From Actinoplanes sp. NBRC 103695 (GTDB lineage Bacteria > Actinomycetota > Actinomycetes > Mycobacteriales > Micromonosporaceae): a DNA stretch of 64,000 nt. The first letter of the stretch is position 1. The number at the start of each line of letters is the position of its first letter. The notes beneath the pieces are model-generated. The model was not told where the DNA came from. It ran no database searches and worked only from the letters and a program-made list of their open reading frames with translations. Positions 16,801 through 25,587 of the stretch are shown here, one piece after another. Location of the stretch: assembly GCF_030269485.1 (NCBI RefSeq), contig NZ_BSTL01000005.1, positions 398,174-462,173 on the forward strand, written 5' to 3'. The position numbers were made by a program, and so were the translations under genes.

Positions 16801-18439
16801 CGTGTCGGCCATGCCGAAGCCCGGAGGGCGGACAGCGCTCGGCGCTGCTCTGCTCGCCGGGCAGGCGGCGGTGGCCGTCGCCGGGATCCGGCAGGGCGTC
16901 GCGCCCGTTCACGTCGCGGCGGTCTGCTGGCTGACCGCGGCGTACACGGTGAGCGGCCTGATCGCCTGGCGGCACCGGCCGGGCAACCGGTTCGGGCCGC
17001 TGATGGTGCTCACCGGGGCGGGTTCCCTGGCCAGCTCGGTGAGCTGGCTGCATCAGATCGGGCTCGTGGCCGACCTGGTGCCGCTCATCCTGATCGTGCA
17101 CGTCTTCCTGTCGTACCCCTCCGGTCGTCTCACCAGCCGCCTCGCGCGTGTCCTCCTCGGGATCGGCTACGTCGCCGCCGTCGGGGTGCATGTCGTGTCG
17201 GTGGCTCTCGACTTCCCCGCCGTGCTCTACCAGGGCGAACTGCTGCTGGTCGGTGCGGTCGCCCTGGCCGGCGCGGCCCTGATGGTCGCGCGGCGCCGGA
17301 CCCGTCCGCTGCGCCGGTCACTGACGGTGCTGATCGACGCGTTCACCCTCGGCCTGGTGATGATCGCCGTCCTGCTGGTCGTCGGGGTGCTCGGCGGTCC
17401 GGCCTTCCCGGCCGTGCAGCGGCTGGCGATCGTGCTGCTCGGGGTGGCGCCGGTCGTGTTCCTCGCCGGGCTGCTGCAGGCCCGGCTGGCCCGTGGGTCG
17501 ATCGGCGATCTGGTGCTCGAGCTGCGCGAGGACCCGGCAGATCTGGGCACGCCGCTCGCCCGGGCCCTGCGCGACCCGTCCTTGCGGCTGCTCTACTGGC
17601 TGCCCGACTTCGACGCCTGGGCGGGGGAGGACGGCCGTCCCGCCACGCTGCCGGACGACCCGGACCGGGTGACCGTGATCGAGGAGCACCGGACGCCGGT
17701 GGCCGCGCTGGTGCACGACCCGGCCCTGCGCGACGAGGCGGACCTGCTGGCGGCGGTCACCGCGGCGGCCGCGATCGCGGTGCGTACCGGCCGGTTGCAG
17801 GCGCAGCTCCGGGCGAACGTGGAGGAACTGCGCGGCTCCCGGGCCCGGGTGGCCGAGGCCGGCCGGCGTGAGCGCCGCCGCCTGGAACGCGACCTGCACG
17901 ACGGCGCCCAGCAGCGGCTGGTCGCGCTGTCCCTCAACCTCGGCGTGCTGCAGACCCGCCTCGGCGACGACGCCGACGCGCTGGCCCTGGTGCGCGAGGC
18001 CCGCGCCGAGATCGCGACGTCGCTGGCCGAGTTGCGGGACGTCGCGCACGGCCTGCACCCCGCCGTGGTGTCCGCGCACGGCCTCGCGGTGGCGCTGGAG
18101 TCGCTGACGGTCCGCGCACCCGTGCCCGTGCGGCTGACCGTCGACCTGGGCTGCTCTCCGTCGGAAGCGGTCGAGGTGGCCGCGTACTACGTGGTGTCCG
18201 AGTGCCTGACCAACGTCGGTAAGCACGCCGCGGCCTCGTCGGCGACCGTCGACGTGCGATCGTCCGAGGGCACGCTGGTCATCGAGGTCGTCGACGACGG
18301 GCGCGGCGGCGCCGACGCGGAGCGCGGCAGCGGCCTCCGCGGCCTGGCCGACCGGGTGGAGACGCTGGGCGGCCGGCTGCGGGTGTGGACACCTCCGGAT
18401 CAAGGCACGAGGGTACGAGCGGAGCTCCCATGCGAGTAG
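16790..18439 (+). CDS. Membrane sensor histidine kinase (HisKA_3)
   Basis: A 549-aa kinase. The first 225 residues contain about six TM helices, followed by a GAF-like linker (DRVTVIEEHRTPVAALVHDP), then phosphoacceptor RRLERDLHDGAQQRLVALSL (near residue 365), DVAHGLHPAVVSAHGL and an HATPase with VVDDGRGGADAERGSGLRGL. It starts inside the end of the CPBP protease gene (ATG 16790; ATG 16811 is an alternative) and overlaps the response regulator by 10 nt. The signal is unknown; the protease coupling suggests an envelope cue. Confidence 0.9.
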   Translation: MRRSVSAMPKPGGRTALGAALLAGQAAVAVAGIRQGVAPVHVAAVCWLTAAYTVSGLIAWRHRPGNRFGPLMVLTGAGSLASSVSWLHQIGLVADLVPLILIVHVFLSYPSGRLTSRLARVLLGIGYVAAVGVHVVSVALDFPAVLYQGELLLVGAVALAGAALMVARRRTRPLRRSLTVLIDAFTLGLVMIAVLLVVGVLGGPAFPAVQRLAIVLLGVAPVVFLAGLLQARLARGSIGDLVLELREDPADLGTPLARALRDPSLRLLYWLPDFDAWAGEDGRPATLPDDPDRVTVIEEHRTPVAALVHDPALRDEADLLAAVTAAAAIAVRTGRLQAQLRANVEELRGSRARVAEAGRRERRRLERDLHDGAQQRLVALSLNLGVLQTRLGDDADALALVREARAEIATSLAELRDVAHGLHPAVVSAHGLAVALESLTVRAPVPVRLTVDLGCSPSEAVEVAAYYVVSECLTNVGKHAAASSATVDVRSSEGTLVIEVVDDGRGGADAERGSGLRGLADRVETLGGRLRVWTPPDQGTRVRAELPCE

Positions 18440-19074
18440 CGATAGCCGAGGACAGCGTCCTGTTGCGCGAGGGCATCGCGAGGCTGCTGGCCGACGCGGG
18501 CTTCGATGTGACGACGAAGTGCGGCGACGCCGACCAGCTCCGCGCCGAGCTCGAGGTCTCCCTGCCGAACGTGGTGATCATGGACATCCGCCTGCCGCCC
18601 ACCCACACCGACGAGGGCCTGCGCGCCGCCATCGACCTGCGCGCCGCGCATCCCGGCCTGGCCGTGCTCGTCCTCTCCCAGTACGTCGAGGTGGGCCTGG
18701 CCATGCAGCTGCTGGCCGACTCGGCGGACGGCGTCGGCTACCTCCTGAAGGACCGGATCAGCGACGTCCCGTCGTTCGTGTCCGCGCTCCGCCGGGTGGC
18801 CGCGGGCGGCTCGGCGATCGACCCCACGATCGTCTCCACCCTGCTGTCCCGCCGCCGCCGGGACGATCCGCTGGCCGTGCTGACGCCCCGCGAGCGCGAG
18901 GTCCTCGAGCTGATGGCGTCGGGCACCTCCAACCAGGGCATCGCCGACCGCCTGAGCGTCACCCTGCGGGCGGCGGAGAAGTACGTCTCCAGCATCTTCA
19001 CCAAGCTGGGCATCCCCGCCACCCGCAGCGAGTCCCGCCGCGTCCTGGCCGTCCTGCTCTTCCTGCGCACCTGA
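18430..19074 (+). CDS. NarL/LuxR-family response regulator
   Basis: A 214-aa regulator partner of the preceding kinase. Receiver: RVAIAEDSVLLREGIARLL, phospho-Asp in VVIMDIRLPP (about residue 54), Lys in GYLLKDRIS. DNA-binding domain: LTPREREVLELMASGTSNQG and AEKYVSSIFTKLGI. ATG at 18430 overlaps the kinase stop. It is about 50 percent similar in layout to the regulator at 14230, so the two systems are probably paralogous. Confidence 0.95.
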   Translation: MRVAIAEDSVLLREGIARLLADAGFDVTTKCGDADQLRAELEVSLPNVVIMDIRLPPTHTDEGLRAAIDLRAAHPGLAVLVLSQYVEVGLAMQLLADSADGVGYLLKDRISDVPSFVSALRRVAAGGSAIDPTIVSTLLSRRRRDDPLAVLTPREREVLELMASGTSNQGIADRLSVTLRAAEKYVSSIFTKLGIPATRSESRRVLAVLLFLRT

Positions 19075-19154
19075 GCAGTCCATCCAGCCAGCTGTACTCG
19101 TGGCGGGCAGTCAGCGGGATCGATCTCGGACGCCGATGTTCCTACGGTTTCCCC

Positions 19155-20717
19155 ATGCGAAAAATCATCTCGTCGGCCATCGCGGTCGTGGCGGCGCTCG
19201 GGGCCGGGGTCGTGACCACGGCGTTCATCCCGGCCGAGGCCTCGACGGCGCCGCGGCCCGCCGCCTCGAAACTCCGCTGGGGCGCCTGCCCGAGCGGTGC
19301 GCCGGCCCCTCAGCAGTGCACGACCCTGCGGGTGCCGCTCGACTACCGCCAGCCGCGCGGACGCACCATCGCCGTCGAGGTCTCCCGGATCCCGGCCGCC
19401 GACCCGGCGAAGCGCAAGGGCGTCCTGCTGACCAACGGCGGCGGCCCCGGCCCCAGCCTCGACGTACCCACCGCGCTCGGCGGCCTGCTGCCCGCCGAGG
19501 TGCGCGACAGCTACGACCTGGTGGCCTTCGACCCGCGCGGCATCGGCTACAGCACGCCGATCAGCTGTGGCCGCGGCGGCGACGAGCTGGTCCGGGACCT
19601 GCAGTTCTCGATCCTGTCCTTCCCGGCCGCCGACGGTTCGATCGACGCCAACGTGGCCTACGCCAAGCGGATGGCCCGGCAGTGCGCCGCGAACTCCGGC
19701 GACCTGCTGCCGCACGTGACGACCGCGAACGTGGCCCGTGACATGGACCAGATCCGGCGCGCGCTGGGCGAGCGGACGGTGTCCTACTACGGCATCTCCT
19801 GGGGCACCTATGTCGGCTCGCTCTACCGCGAGCTCTTCCCGCAGACCGTCGACCGGATGGTGATCGACAGCTCGGTGGACCCGAACGTTCGCGGCTACGA
19901 CGACTTCCTGACGTTCAGCGGCGCCATGGAGGACCGCTGGCCCGACCTCGCTGCGTTCGGGGCCGCCAACGCCGGCACCGTCCACCTCGGCGGCACCGTG
20001 CGGGAGGTCCGGAAGAACTACTTGGCCCTGGCCGCGAAGCTGGACCGTCATCCGGTCACGCTGGCCGAGACCAAGGCGCCGATCAACGGCAACTTCCTGC
20101 GGCTGTTCACGTGGCAGCTCTCCTACAGCGACGCCAGCCTGATCGGCACGCCGGAGGCGCCGGCGCCGATGGGACAGTTCTGGGCGGCCGCGGGCAACGC
20201 CGCCGCGGGCAAGGCCACCGCCGCGGACCGGGCCGTCCTGGCCGGGCTCGCCAACGACCTGCTCGTCCACGGCACCCTGCCGAACGTGCCGCAGGACAAC
20301 CTCTTCTCGTCCGGCTGGGCGTTCGCCTGCGGCGATGTGGCGTGGCCGCGGGATGTCCGGACGTACGCCAGCAACACCGCGGCCGACCGGGCCGAGTTCC
20401 CGCTGACCGCCGGTGCTCCCGCGAACTACGCGCCCTGCTCGGCCTGGTCCGTGCGGCCGGACGCCCCCGAGCCGACGGTCGAGCCGCTCGGCCGGCGGAA
20501 CGTGCTGATCCTGCAGAACGAGCGCGACCCGGCGACCCCGCTGCGCACCGCCCAGGGCATGCGCCGGGCGTTGGGCCGGGACGCGGTGCTGGTCACCGTC
20601 GACGCGGGCGGCCACGGCGTGCTCATCCACCCGCGGCCGAACGACTGCGCGATCGGCGCCCTGGAGGCGTACCTGGTCGACGGTGATCTCCCCGCGAAGG
20701 ACAAGTCCTGCGGTTGA
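19155..20717 (+). CDS. Secreted alpha/beta-hydrolase, tripeptidyl aminopeptidase (S33, SlpD/SlpE type)
   Basis: A 520-aa exported peptidase. Signal peptide about residues 1-29. The oxyanion loop NGGGPGPS precedes FDPRGIGYST. The nucleophile elbow is YYGISWGTYVGS (Ser about 215), and the C-terminal TAP-like domain holds QNERDPATPL (Asp) and GGHGVLIH (His). It releases tripeptides from the N-terminus of proteins outside the cell. No operon partner; the nearest upstream gene is the response regulator 80 nt away. The length fits the family (about 500). Confidence 0.9.
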   Translation: MRKIISSAIAVVAALGAGVVTTAFIPAEASTAPRPAASKLRWGACPSGAPAPQQCTTLRVPLDYRQPRGRTIAVEVSRIPAADPAKRKGVLLTNGGGPGPSLDVPTALGGLLPAEVRDSYDLVAFDPRGIGYSTPISCGRGGDELVRDLQFSILSFPAADGSIDANVAYAKRMARQCAANSGDLLPHVTTANVARDMDQIRRALGERTVSYYGISWGTYVGSLYRELFPQTVDRMVIDSSVDPNVRGYDDFLTFSGAMEDRWPDLAAFGAANAGTVHLGGTVREVRKNYLALAAKLDRHPVTLAETKAPINGNFLRLFTWQLSYSDASLIGTPEAPAPMGQFWAAAGNAAAGKATAADRAVLAGLANDLLVHGTLPNVPQDNLFSSGWAFACGDVAWPRDVRTYASNTAADRAEFPLTAGAPANYAPCSAWSVRPDAPEPTVEPLGRRNVLILQNERDPATPLRTAQGMRRALGRDAVLVTVDAGGHGVLIHPRPNDCAIGALEAYLVDGDLPAKDKSCG

Positions 20718-20843
20718 CGTGAGCAGATGGCGTTACGCCGACGGGCTGATCTACCGGCTCGTCGGCGCCGCGCTGAGCTACCACTGTTTCGCTACAGATC
20801 CGGTGCGTGCTGCCGATGCATCCCTTCGAGGAGGGATGGTCGA

Positions 20844-22634
20844 ATGCGGCTGCGCAGCGGGATCGCCGTCGCCGTCAGCCTGGTGGTGCTGGTGGCTATC
20901 GGAGTGGTCGGTGTGCTCGTCAACCGGTCGGCTCTGCGCGCCGCGGACGCGGTGCACCGGGCCGACTCGATGGCGCTGGGCACCAACAACGGCACGCTCG
21001 CCGGGCAGATGCAGTTGCTGTCGGCCAAGGAGCTGAACGACTTCGCCGAGGCGAACGCCCTGAACCTGGGCAAGGGCAACGTCGCCGACCGGGCCAAGCT
21101 GGCCGCGTTCGCCGGCAAGAGCGCGTTCTTCGGCTACGGCCTGGCGCTCACCACGCCGCGCGGCGAGGTGCTGACCACCACCCGCGCCGGCGGCCTGCCC
21201 GAGGCGACCGATCCGGGGTACGCGACCCTGCACGCCGGCCTGCGCGCCGGGAAACCGGGCTTCTCCTCGGTGATGACCGTCGGCGGCGTGGCCCTGGCCG
21301 CGGTGGCCGTTCCGGTGCTGGCCGGCGGCGTGCCGGTGGCCGTGCTGATCGGCTACAACCAGGTCGCGGCCACGCAGCTGCAGGCGTTCGTGGCGCGGCT
21401 GAGCGCGGACACCCATCTGACCACGATCGTCGACGCCGAGGGCCGGGTGGGCGCCACCAGCGACCCGAGGCTGATCGGCACCACGATCGACCCGCAGCTG
21501 ATCGCGGCCGCGCACGAGATGCGCGCCGCGGACTTCGTCGAGTACGCCGTCCCGGACGGCACCCGGATGATCGCGGTCGTGGTCCCGGGGATGCCCGGCG
21601 GCTGGACGTACGTGCGTTCCCAGACCGTCGCCTCGTTCGACGGCGCGGTGCACCGGCGCAGCCAGACGCTCGACCTGGCGATGATCGCCATGCTGCTGGC
21701 CGGCATCCTGGGCATCTCGGTCTTCGCCTACCGCACGATGATCACCCGGCGCCGCGCGGACGAGAAGTTCCGGGCGCTCTTCCAGCACGCACCGGACATG
21801 GTGGCCGTGGTCGACGCCGAGGGCCTGATCGCCTCTTCCAGCCCGAGCGCCGCCGCGGTGCTCGGCTTCGAGCCCGGCTCGTTGCAGGGCAGCAGCGTCT
21901 TCGACGTGGTGCATCCGCAGGACCGTGGCCCGCTGATGGAGCAGTTCCACGCCTTGGTGGGGAAGCGGGACGGCCTGCTGCGCCGGGAGACCCGGATGGT
22001 CACCTCGGACGGGCGCCCGCGCTGGTTCGAGTTCACCGCCTCCAACCAGCTGCACAACCCGGCCCTGACCGGCGTGGTGATCAACGCCCGGGACGTGACG
22101 CAGAACCGGATCTTCCAGGAGCGGCTGGCGCACGAGGCGCGGCACGACTCGCTGACCGGCCTGCCGAACCGGCGCCGGATGCGGGACGCGCTCGGCGAGA
22201 CGCTGACCGCCGACGGCGTCGCGGTGCTCTACGTCGATCTGAACGGCTTCAAGCCGGTCAACGACAAGTACGGCCACAACGCCGGCGACGAGTTGCTGCG
22301 CCAGTTCGCGAAGCGGCTCAGCGGCGCCATCCGGGATCAGGACGTGGTCTCCCGGGTGGGCGGCGACGAGTTCGTCATCCTGATGCCGGGAGTGGCGGAC
22401 GCGGCCTCGGCCGAGGCGATGGCCCATCGGGTGCGCGCCGAGGCGGAGCTGCCGTTCGAGATCGGCGACGAGCTGGTGTCGGTCGGCGCGAGCGTGGGTG
22501 TCAGCCTGGCCCGGGCGGACTCCGACCCGGAGGACGCACTGCGCGCCGCCGACCAGGCCATGTACGCGGTCAAGTACGACAGCCGGGTGGCTGTGGCGCC
22601 GGCGAGGGCCGGCCGGCATCGCGCCGGGGCGTAG
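20844..22634 (+). CDS. Membrane diguanylate cyclase with extracellular sensor, PAS and GGDEF domains
   Basis: A 596-aa protein. TM1 (about 6-27) and TM2 (about 275-298) bracket a large extracytoplasmic CACHE-like domain. PAS follows (KFRALFQHAPDMVAVVDAEG, about 308-425), then a GGDEF domain with RHDSLTGLPNRRRM and the intact active motif VGGDEFVIL (about residue 505). An RxxD inhibitory site (RDQD) lies exactly five residues upstream, so product inhibition by c-di-GMP is expected. ATG 20844 has GAGG about 9 nt upstream. No EAL domain is fused. Confidence 0.9.
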   Translation: MRLRSGIAVAVSLVVLVAIGVVGVLVNRSALRAADAVHRADSMALGTNNGTLAGQMQLLSAKELNDFAEANALNLGKGNVADRAKLAAFAGKSAFFGYGLALTTPRGEVLTTTRAGGLPEATDPGYATLHAGLRAGKPGFSSVMTVGGVALAAVAVPVLAGGVPVAVLIGYNQVAATQLQAFVARLSADTHLTTIVDAEGRVGATSDPRLIGTTIDPQLIAAAHEMRAADFVEYAVPDGTRMIAVVVPGMPGGWTYVRSQTVASFDGAVHRRSQTLDLAMIAMLLAGILGISVFAYRTMITRRRADEKFRALFQHAPDMVAVVDAEGLIASSSPSAAAVLGFEPGSLQGSSVFDVVHPQDRGPLMEQFHALVGKRDGLLRRETRMVTSDGRPRWFEFTASNQLHNPALTGVVINARDVTQNRIFQERLAHEARHDSLTGLPNRRRMRDALGETLTADGVAVLYVDLNGFKPVNDKYGHNAGDELLRQFAKRLSGAIRDQDVVSRVGGDEFVILMPGVADAASAEAMAHRVRAEAELPFEIGDELVSVGASVGVSLARADSDPEDALRAADQAMYAVKYDSRVAVAPARAGRHRAGA

Positions 22635-22663
22635 ACATCTACGGTTCTCCGCCATGCGGGCCG

Positions 22664-22807
22664 GTGGCCGAGCCCGACGCCCGCATCCACGTCTCGCTGA
22701 GTACCGTCGAGAAGCACATCGCCGGCCTCACCGACAAGCTCGAGCTCCCCGACGACGCCGACCACAACCGCCGCGTGCTCGCGATCCTCACCTACCTGGA
22801 GGCGTGA
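22664..22807 (+). pseudogene. Remnant: C-terminal HTH of a NarL-type response regulator
   Basis: Directly after the diguanylate cyclase stop the plus strand encodes HVSLSTVEKHIAGLTDKLEL and then NRRVLAILTYLEA, stop at 22807. This is the last about 45 residues of a LuxR/NarL response regulator, without receiver domain or first HTH helix. A GTG at 22664 would allow a 47-aa peptide. It overlaps the end of the convergent SDR gene by 16 nt. Clear relic of a deleted two-component gene. Confidence 0.75.
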
Positions 22808-23658
22808 TCACGCCAGCTGTGCTCCGGCTCGTACCCGAGGATCCGCCTGGCCTTGTCGATGCCGAGCATGGTCTCGTGCTCGCCCAGCTCCTTGCGCACC
22901 TCGACGCCGGGGAAGACCTCTGCCGCCAGTGAGGCCGACGACCGGCTCATGACGGTGTCCGCGTTCGCGATCACGAAGACCTCGACGCCCGTCAATTCAA
23001 CTTCCAGGCTCTTGCGTACGGCCTGAGCGCCGTCCCGCGCGTCGATGTAACCCCACAGGTTCCACTGGCGCAGCGAGGGATCCGCGTCGAACCCGGGGAA
23101 CGCGGCGTAGTCCTCCGGTTCCATCACGTTGGAGAACCGCAGCCCGATCATCGTCAGCTCCGGGTTCCACCGGCAGAACTGCGCTGCCATCTGCTCCTCG
23201 AGATGCTTGCCCAGCGAGTAGGTGGACTCCGGCCGGGCCGGGTAGTCCTCGTCCACCGGGATGTACGGCGGCGGCGTGTCGAACGGCAGCCCGAGCACCG
23301 TCTCGCTGGACGCCCACACCACGGTCGTGATCCCCGCCGCCCGGGCCGCGGCGAACACGTTGTAGGTGGCCGGGACGTTGTTGGCGAAGGTGGCCGCGTT
23401 CCCGGTGATGCCGGGCGCCGGGATGGCCGCCAGGTGCACCACCGCGTTGAACGGGCCGGGGCTCTCGTCGAGCGTGGCGCTGAGCGCGTCCACCACCTGC
23501 CCGTAGTCGGTGAGGTCGATCCGCCGCCACCGCGCGCCCTGCCCGGGCGGCGGGGCGGCCGAGTCGATGTTCGTCACCTCGTACCCGTGTTCCACCAGGT
23601 CCTTGACCACCGCGCGGCCGAGCTTCCCGCTGCCGCCGGTCACCGCAACTCTTGTCAT
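22792..23658 (-). CDS. NAD-dependent epimerase/dehydratase (extended SDR)
   Basis: A 288-aa Rossmann enzyme. The NAD-binding motif VAVTGGSGKLGRAVVKDL is at residues 4-21, with an Asp at the end of beta-2 (NIDSA) favouring NAD. The active-site YxxxK is present as STYSLGKHLEE (Tyr about 147), with the SDR serine in WASSETVLG. It probably acts on a nucleotide sugar or a small sugar acid (uronate dehydrogenase-like members look similar). The start matches family N-termini. It is convergent with the response-regulator relic. Confidence 0.8.
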   Translation of the reverse strand: MTRVAVTGGSGKLGRAVVKDLVEHGYEVTNIDSAAPPPGQGARWRRIDLTDYGQVVDALSATLDESPGPFNAVVHLAAIPAPGITGNAATFANNVPATYNVFAAARAAGITTVVWASSETVLGLPFDTPPPYIPVDEDYPARPESTYSLGKHLEEQMAAQFCRWNPELTMIGLRFSNVMEPEDYAAFPGFDADPSLRQWNLWGYIDARDGAQAVRKSLEVELTGVEVFVIANADTVMSRSSASLAAEVFPGVEVRKELGEHETMLGIDKARRILGYEPEHSWRDHASR

Positions 23659-23815
23659 ACCTCCAGGTCTACCTCAGATGATCTAAACCTTCTGGACGAA
23701 CTGGGCACAAGGTCGACATCGCACCAAATGAATCCAGTACGGACGCCGGTTGTGTTTCCGGGGCGAAGGGGAGGGCACTGCGGCCCGTGGACATTCATCG
23801 ATGAAAGGGGTCCAC

Positions 23816-24457
23816 ATGCGAGTTGGCTTGATCTCCAAGGCGGTACTGGCCGGTGCGCTGGCAATGACCGCCGTGGCGGCTACCGGTGGTGCCGTCGCTC
23901 AGGCCGCGCCCAAGGCTCCCGCTCCCGCCCCGGCTGCTGCCGTGGCCAAGGCGGGCCCTCAGCTGGAGTCGGCCGCCGGTAACCTGAGCTCGACGGTCAC
24001 CGGTTCGTTCACCGACGTGGTCGGCGGGCTGGGCGCGGTCACCGGCACGTTCACGCCCAGCAAGTTCACCACCAAGCAGGGCCAGGTGCTGGCTACCGGC
24101 ATCCTGACCAGCACGCTGACCGACTCGCTCGGCGTGGACCTGGGCACGGTTCAGAAGACCGTCTCCATGCCGGTCCAGCTGCCCGAGACCGCGGCCGCCA
24201 ACAAGGCCGCGCCGAACGCCGCGCTGATCTCCTGTGATGTGCTCAATCTGGTGCTCGGCCCGCTGCACCTGGACCTGCTCGGCCTGGTCGTCGACCTGAA
24301 CCGCGTGGTCCTGGACATCGTCGCCCAGTCCGGTGCCGGCAACCTCCTCGGCAACCTGCTGTGCGCGATCACGAACCTGCTGAACGGCGGCCTCGGCCTG
24401 CCGCTCGGCTTCATCGCCGACCTGCTGAACCAGATCCTGGCCATCCTGCGGCTCTAG
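23816..24457 (+). CDS. Conserved secreted hydrophobic protein of unknown function
   Basis: A 213-aa exported protein: signal peptide about 1-32 ending AQA, an Ala/Pro-rich segment, then a conserved C-terminal half with SCDVLNLVLGPLHLDLLGLV and AGNLLGNLLCAITNLLNGG. The two cysteines may pair. This C-terminal block recurs in many actinobacterial secreted proteins without assigned function (from memory). ATG 23816 has GGGG 5 nt upstream; another in-frame ATG at 23801 is less well placed. It is followed by a perfect inverted repeat. Confidence 0.7.
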   Translation: MRVGLISKAVLAGALAMTAVAATGGAVAQAAPKAPAPAPAAAVAKAGPQLESAAGNLSSTVTGSFTDVVGGLGAVTGTFTPSKFTTKQGQVLATGILTSTLTDSLGVDLGTVQKTVSMPVQLPETAAANKAAPNAALISCDVLNLVLGPLHLDLLGLVVDLNRVVLDIVAQSGAGNLLGNLLCAITNLLNGGLGLPLGFIADLLNQILAILRL

Positions 24458-24471
24458 TTCTCCGGCTCGAC

Positions 24472-24514
24472 GATCAGCGCCGGTACGCCCAACCCCCGCG
24501 TACCGGCGCTGATC
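24472..24514. terminator. Perfect 17-bp hairpin after the secreted-protein gene
   Basis: gatcagcgccggtacgc and gcgtaccggcgctgatc are perfectly complementary with a 9-nt loop, 14 nt after the stop codon. There is no clear T-tract, as is common for actinobacterial hairpin terminators. Its end is only 18 nt before the LigD-like gene start. Confidence 0.7.
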
Positions 24515-24532
24515 AGCGTTAGTTTGGTGACC

Positions 24533-25489
24533 ATGGCGACGACCAAGAGCCCGTCGATCGAGGTCGAGGCGGGGGAGCACACGGTCCGGGTGACGAACCC
24601 GGACCGGATCTACTTCCCGGAGCTGGGGCTGACCAAGCTCGACCTGGTCAACTACTACCTGAGCGTGGGCGACGGCATCGTCCGCGCGCTGCGGGACCGG
24701 CCGTGCATGATGCATCGCTTCCCGGAGGGCCTGGCCGGCGACAAGGTGCACCAGAAACGCGTGCCGCACGGCGCCCCGCCCTGGCTGGAGACGGTGCGCA
24801 TCTTCTTCCCCCGGTACAAGCGGACCGCCGACGAGCTGTGCGTCACCAAGGTCGCCGACGTGGTCTGGGCGACGCAGATGTCCACCGTCGAGTTCCACCC
24901 GTGGAACAGCCGTCGCGCCGACACCGAGAAGCCGGACGAGTGGCGGATCGACCTGGACCCGATGCCGGACTGCACGTTCGACCGGGTGCGCCGGGTCGCC
25001 GGGGTCGCCCACGAGGTGCTCGAGGAGCTCGGCGCCACCGGCTTCCCGAAGACGTCCGGCGGCCGTGGCCTGCACGTCTACGTGCGGATCGCGCCGGAGT
25101 GGGGCTTCGCCGACGTCCGCCGCGCCGCGCTCGCCTTCGCCCGCGAGGTCGAGCGGCGTGCCCCCGAGGACGTGACCACCGCGTGGTGGCGCAAGGACCG
25201 GGATCCCGAGGCGCTGTTCGTCGACTACAACCAGAACGCCCGGGACCACACCATCGCCAGCGCGTACTCGGTGCGCGGCAACCAGCGCGGCACCGTGAGC
25301 ACACCGATCACCTGGGCCGAGATCGCGGACGTGGAACCGGACGACTTCACCCTGCAGACCGTGCCCGCCCGCTTCGCGAAGCTGGGCGATCTGCACGAGT
25401 CGATCGACGACACGGCCTTCCGGCTGGACACCCTGCTGGAGTGGGCCGAACGGGACGGTCTGAGCGTCCCGGACGCCGAGGACGTGTAA
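24533..25489 (+). CDS. Stand-alone LigD-type primase-polymerase domain (NHEJ)
   Basis: A 318-aa protein equal to the polymerase domain of DNA ligase D. It has VTNPDRIYFPELGLTKLDLV at the start, the metal-binding DxD as RIDLDPMPD (about residue 138), TSGGRGLHVYVRI and the C-terminal VDYNQNARDHTIASAYSVRG, all typical of LigD-PolDom. These archaeo-eukaryotic primase-type enzymes add nucleotides at double-strand break ends, working with Ku and a ligase. Neither Ku nor a ligase domain is nearby, so partners must be elsewhere. ATG 24533 is taken; GTG 24527 is possible. Confidence 0.9.
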   Translation: MATTKSPSIEVEAGEHTVRVTNPDRIYFPELGLTKLDLVNYYLSVGDGIVRALRDRPCMMHRFPEGLAGDKVHQKRVPHGAPPWLETVRIFFPRYKRTADELCVTKVADVVWATQMSTVEFHPWNSRRADTEKPDEWRIDLDPMPDCTFDRVRRVAGVAHEVLEELGATGFPKTSGGRGLHVYVRIAPEWGFADVRRAALAFAREVERRAPEDVTTAWWRKDRDPEALFVDYNQNARDHTIASAYSVRGNQRGTVSTPITWAEIADVEPDDFTLQTVPARFAKLGDLHESIDDTAFRLDTLLEWAERDGLSVPDAEDV

Positions 25490-25587
25490 ACAGCAGGTAA
25501 ATCGGCCCTGGCCAGATCGCGTCATGTCTGGAAAAGCGCGCGAGGAAAAGCTTTCGACCGCATCGACATGGCCCAACAATCCCAGGC

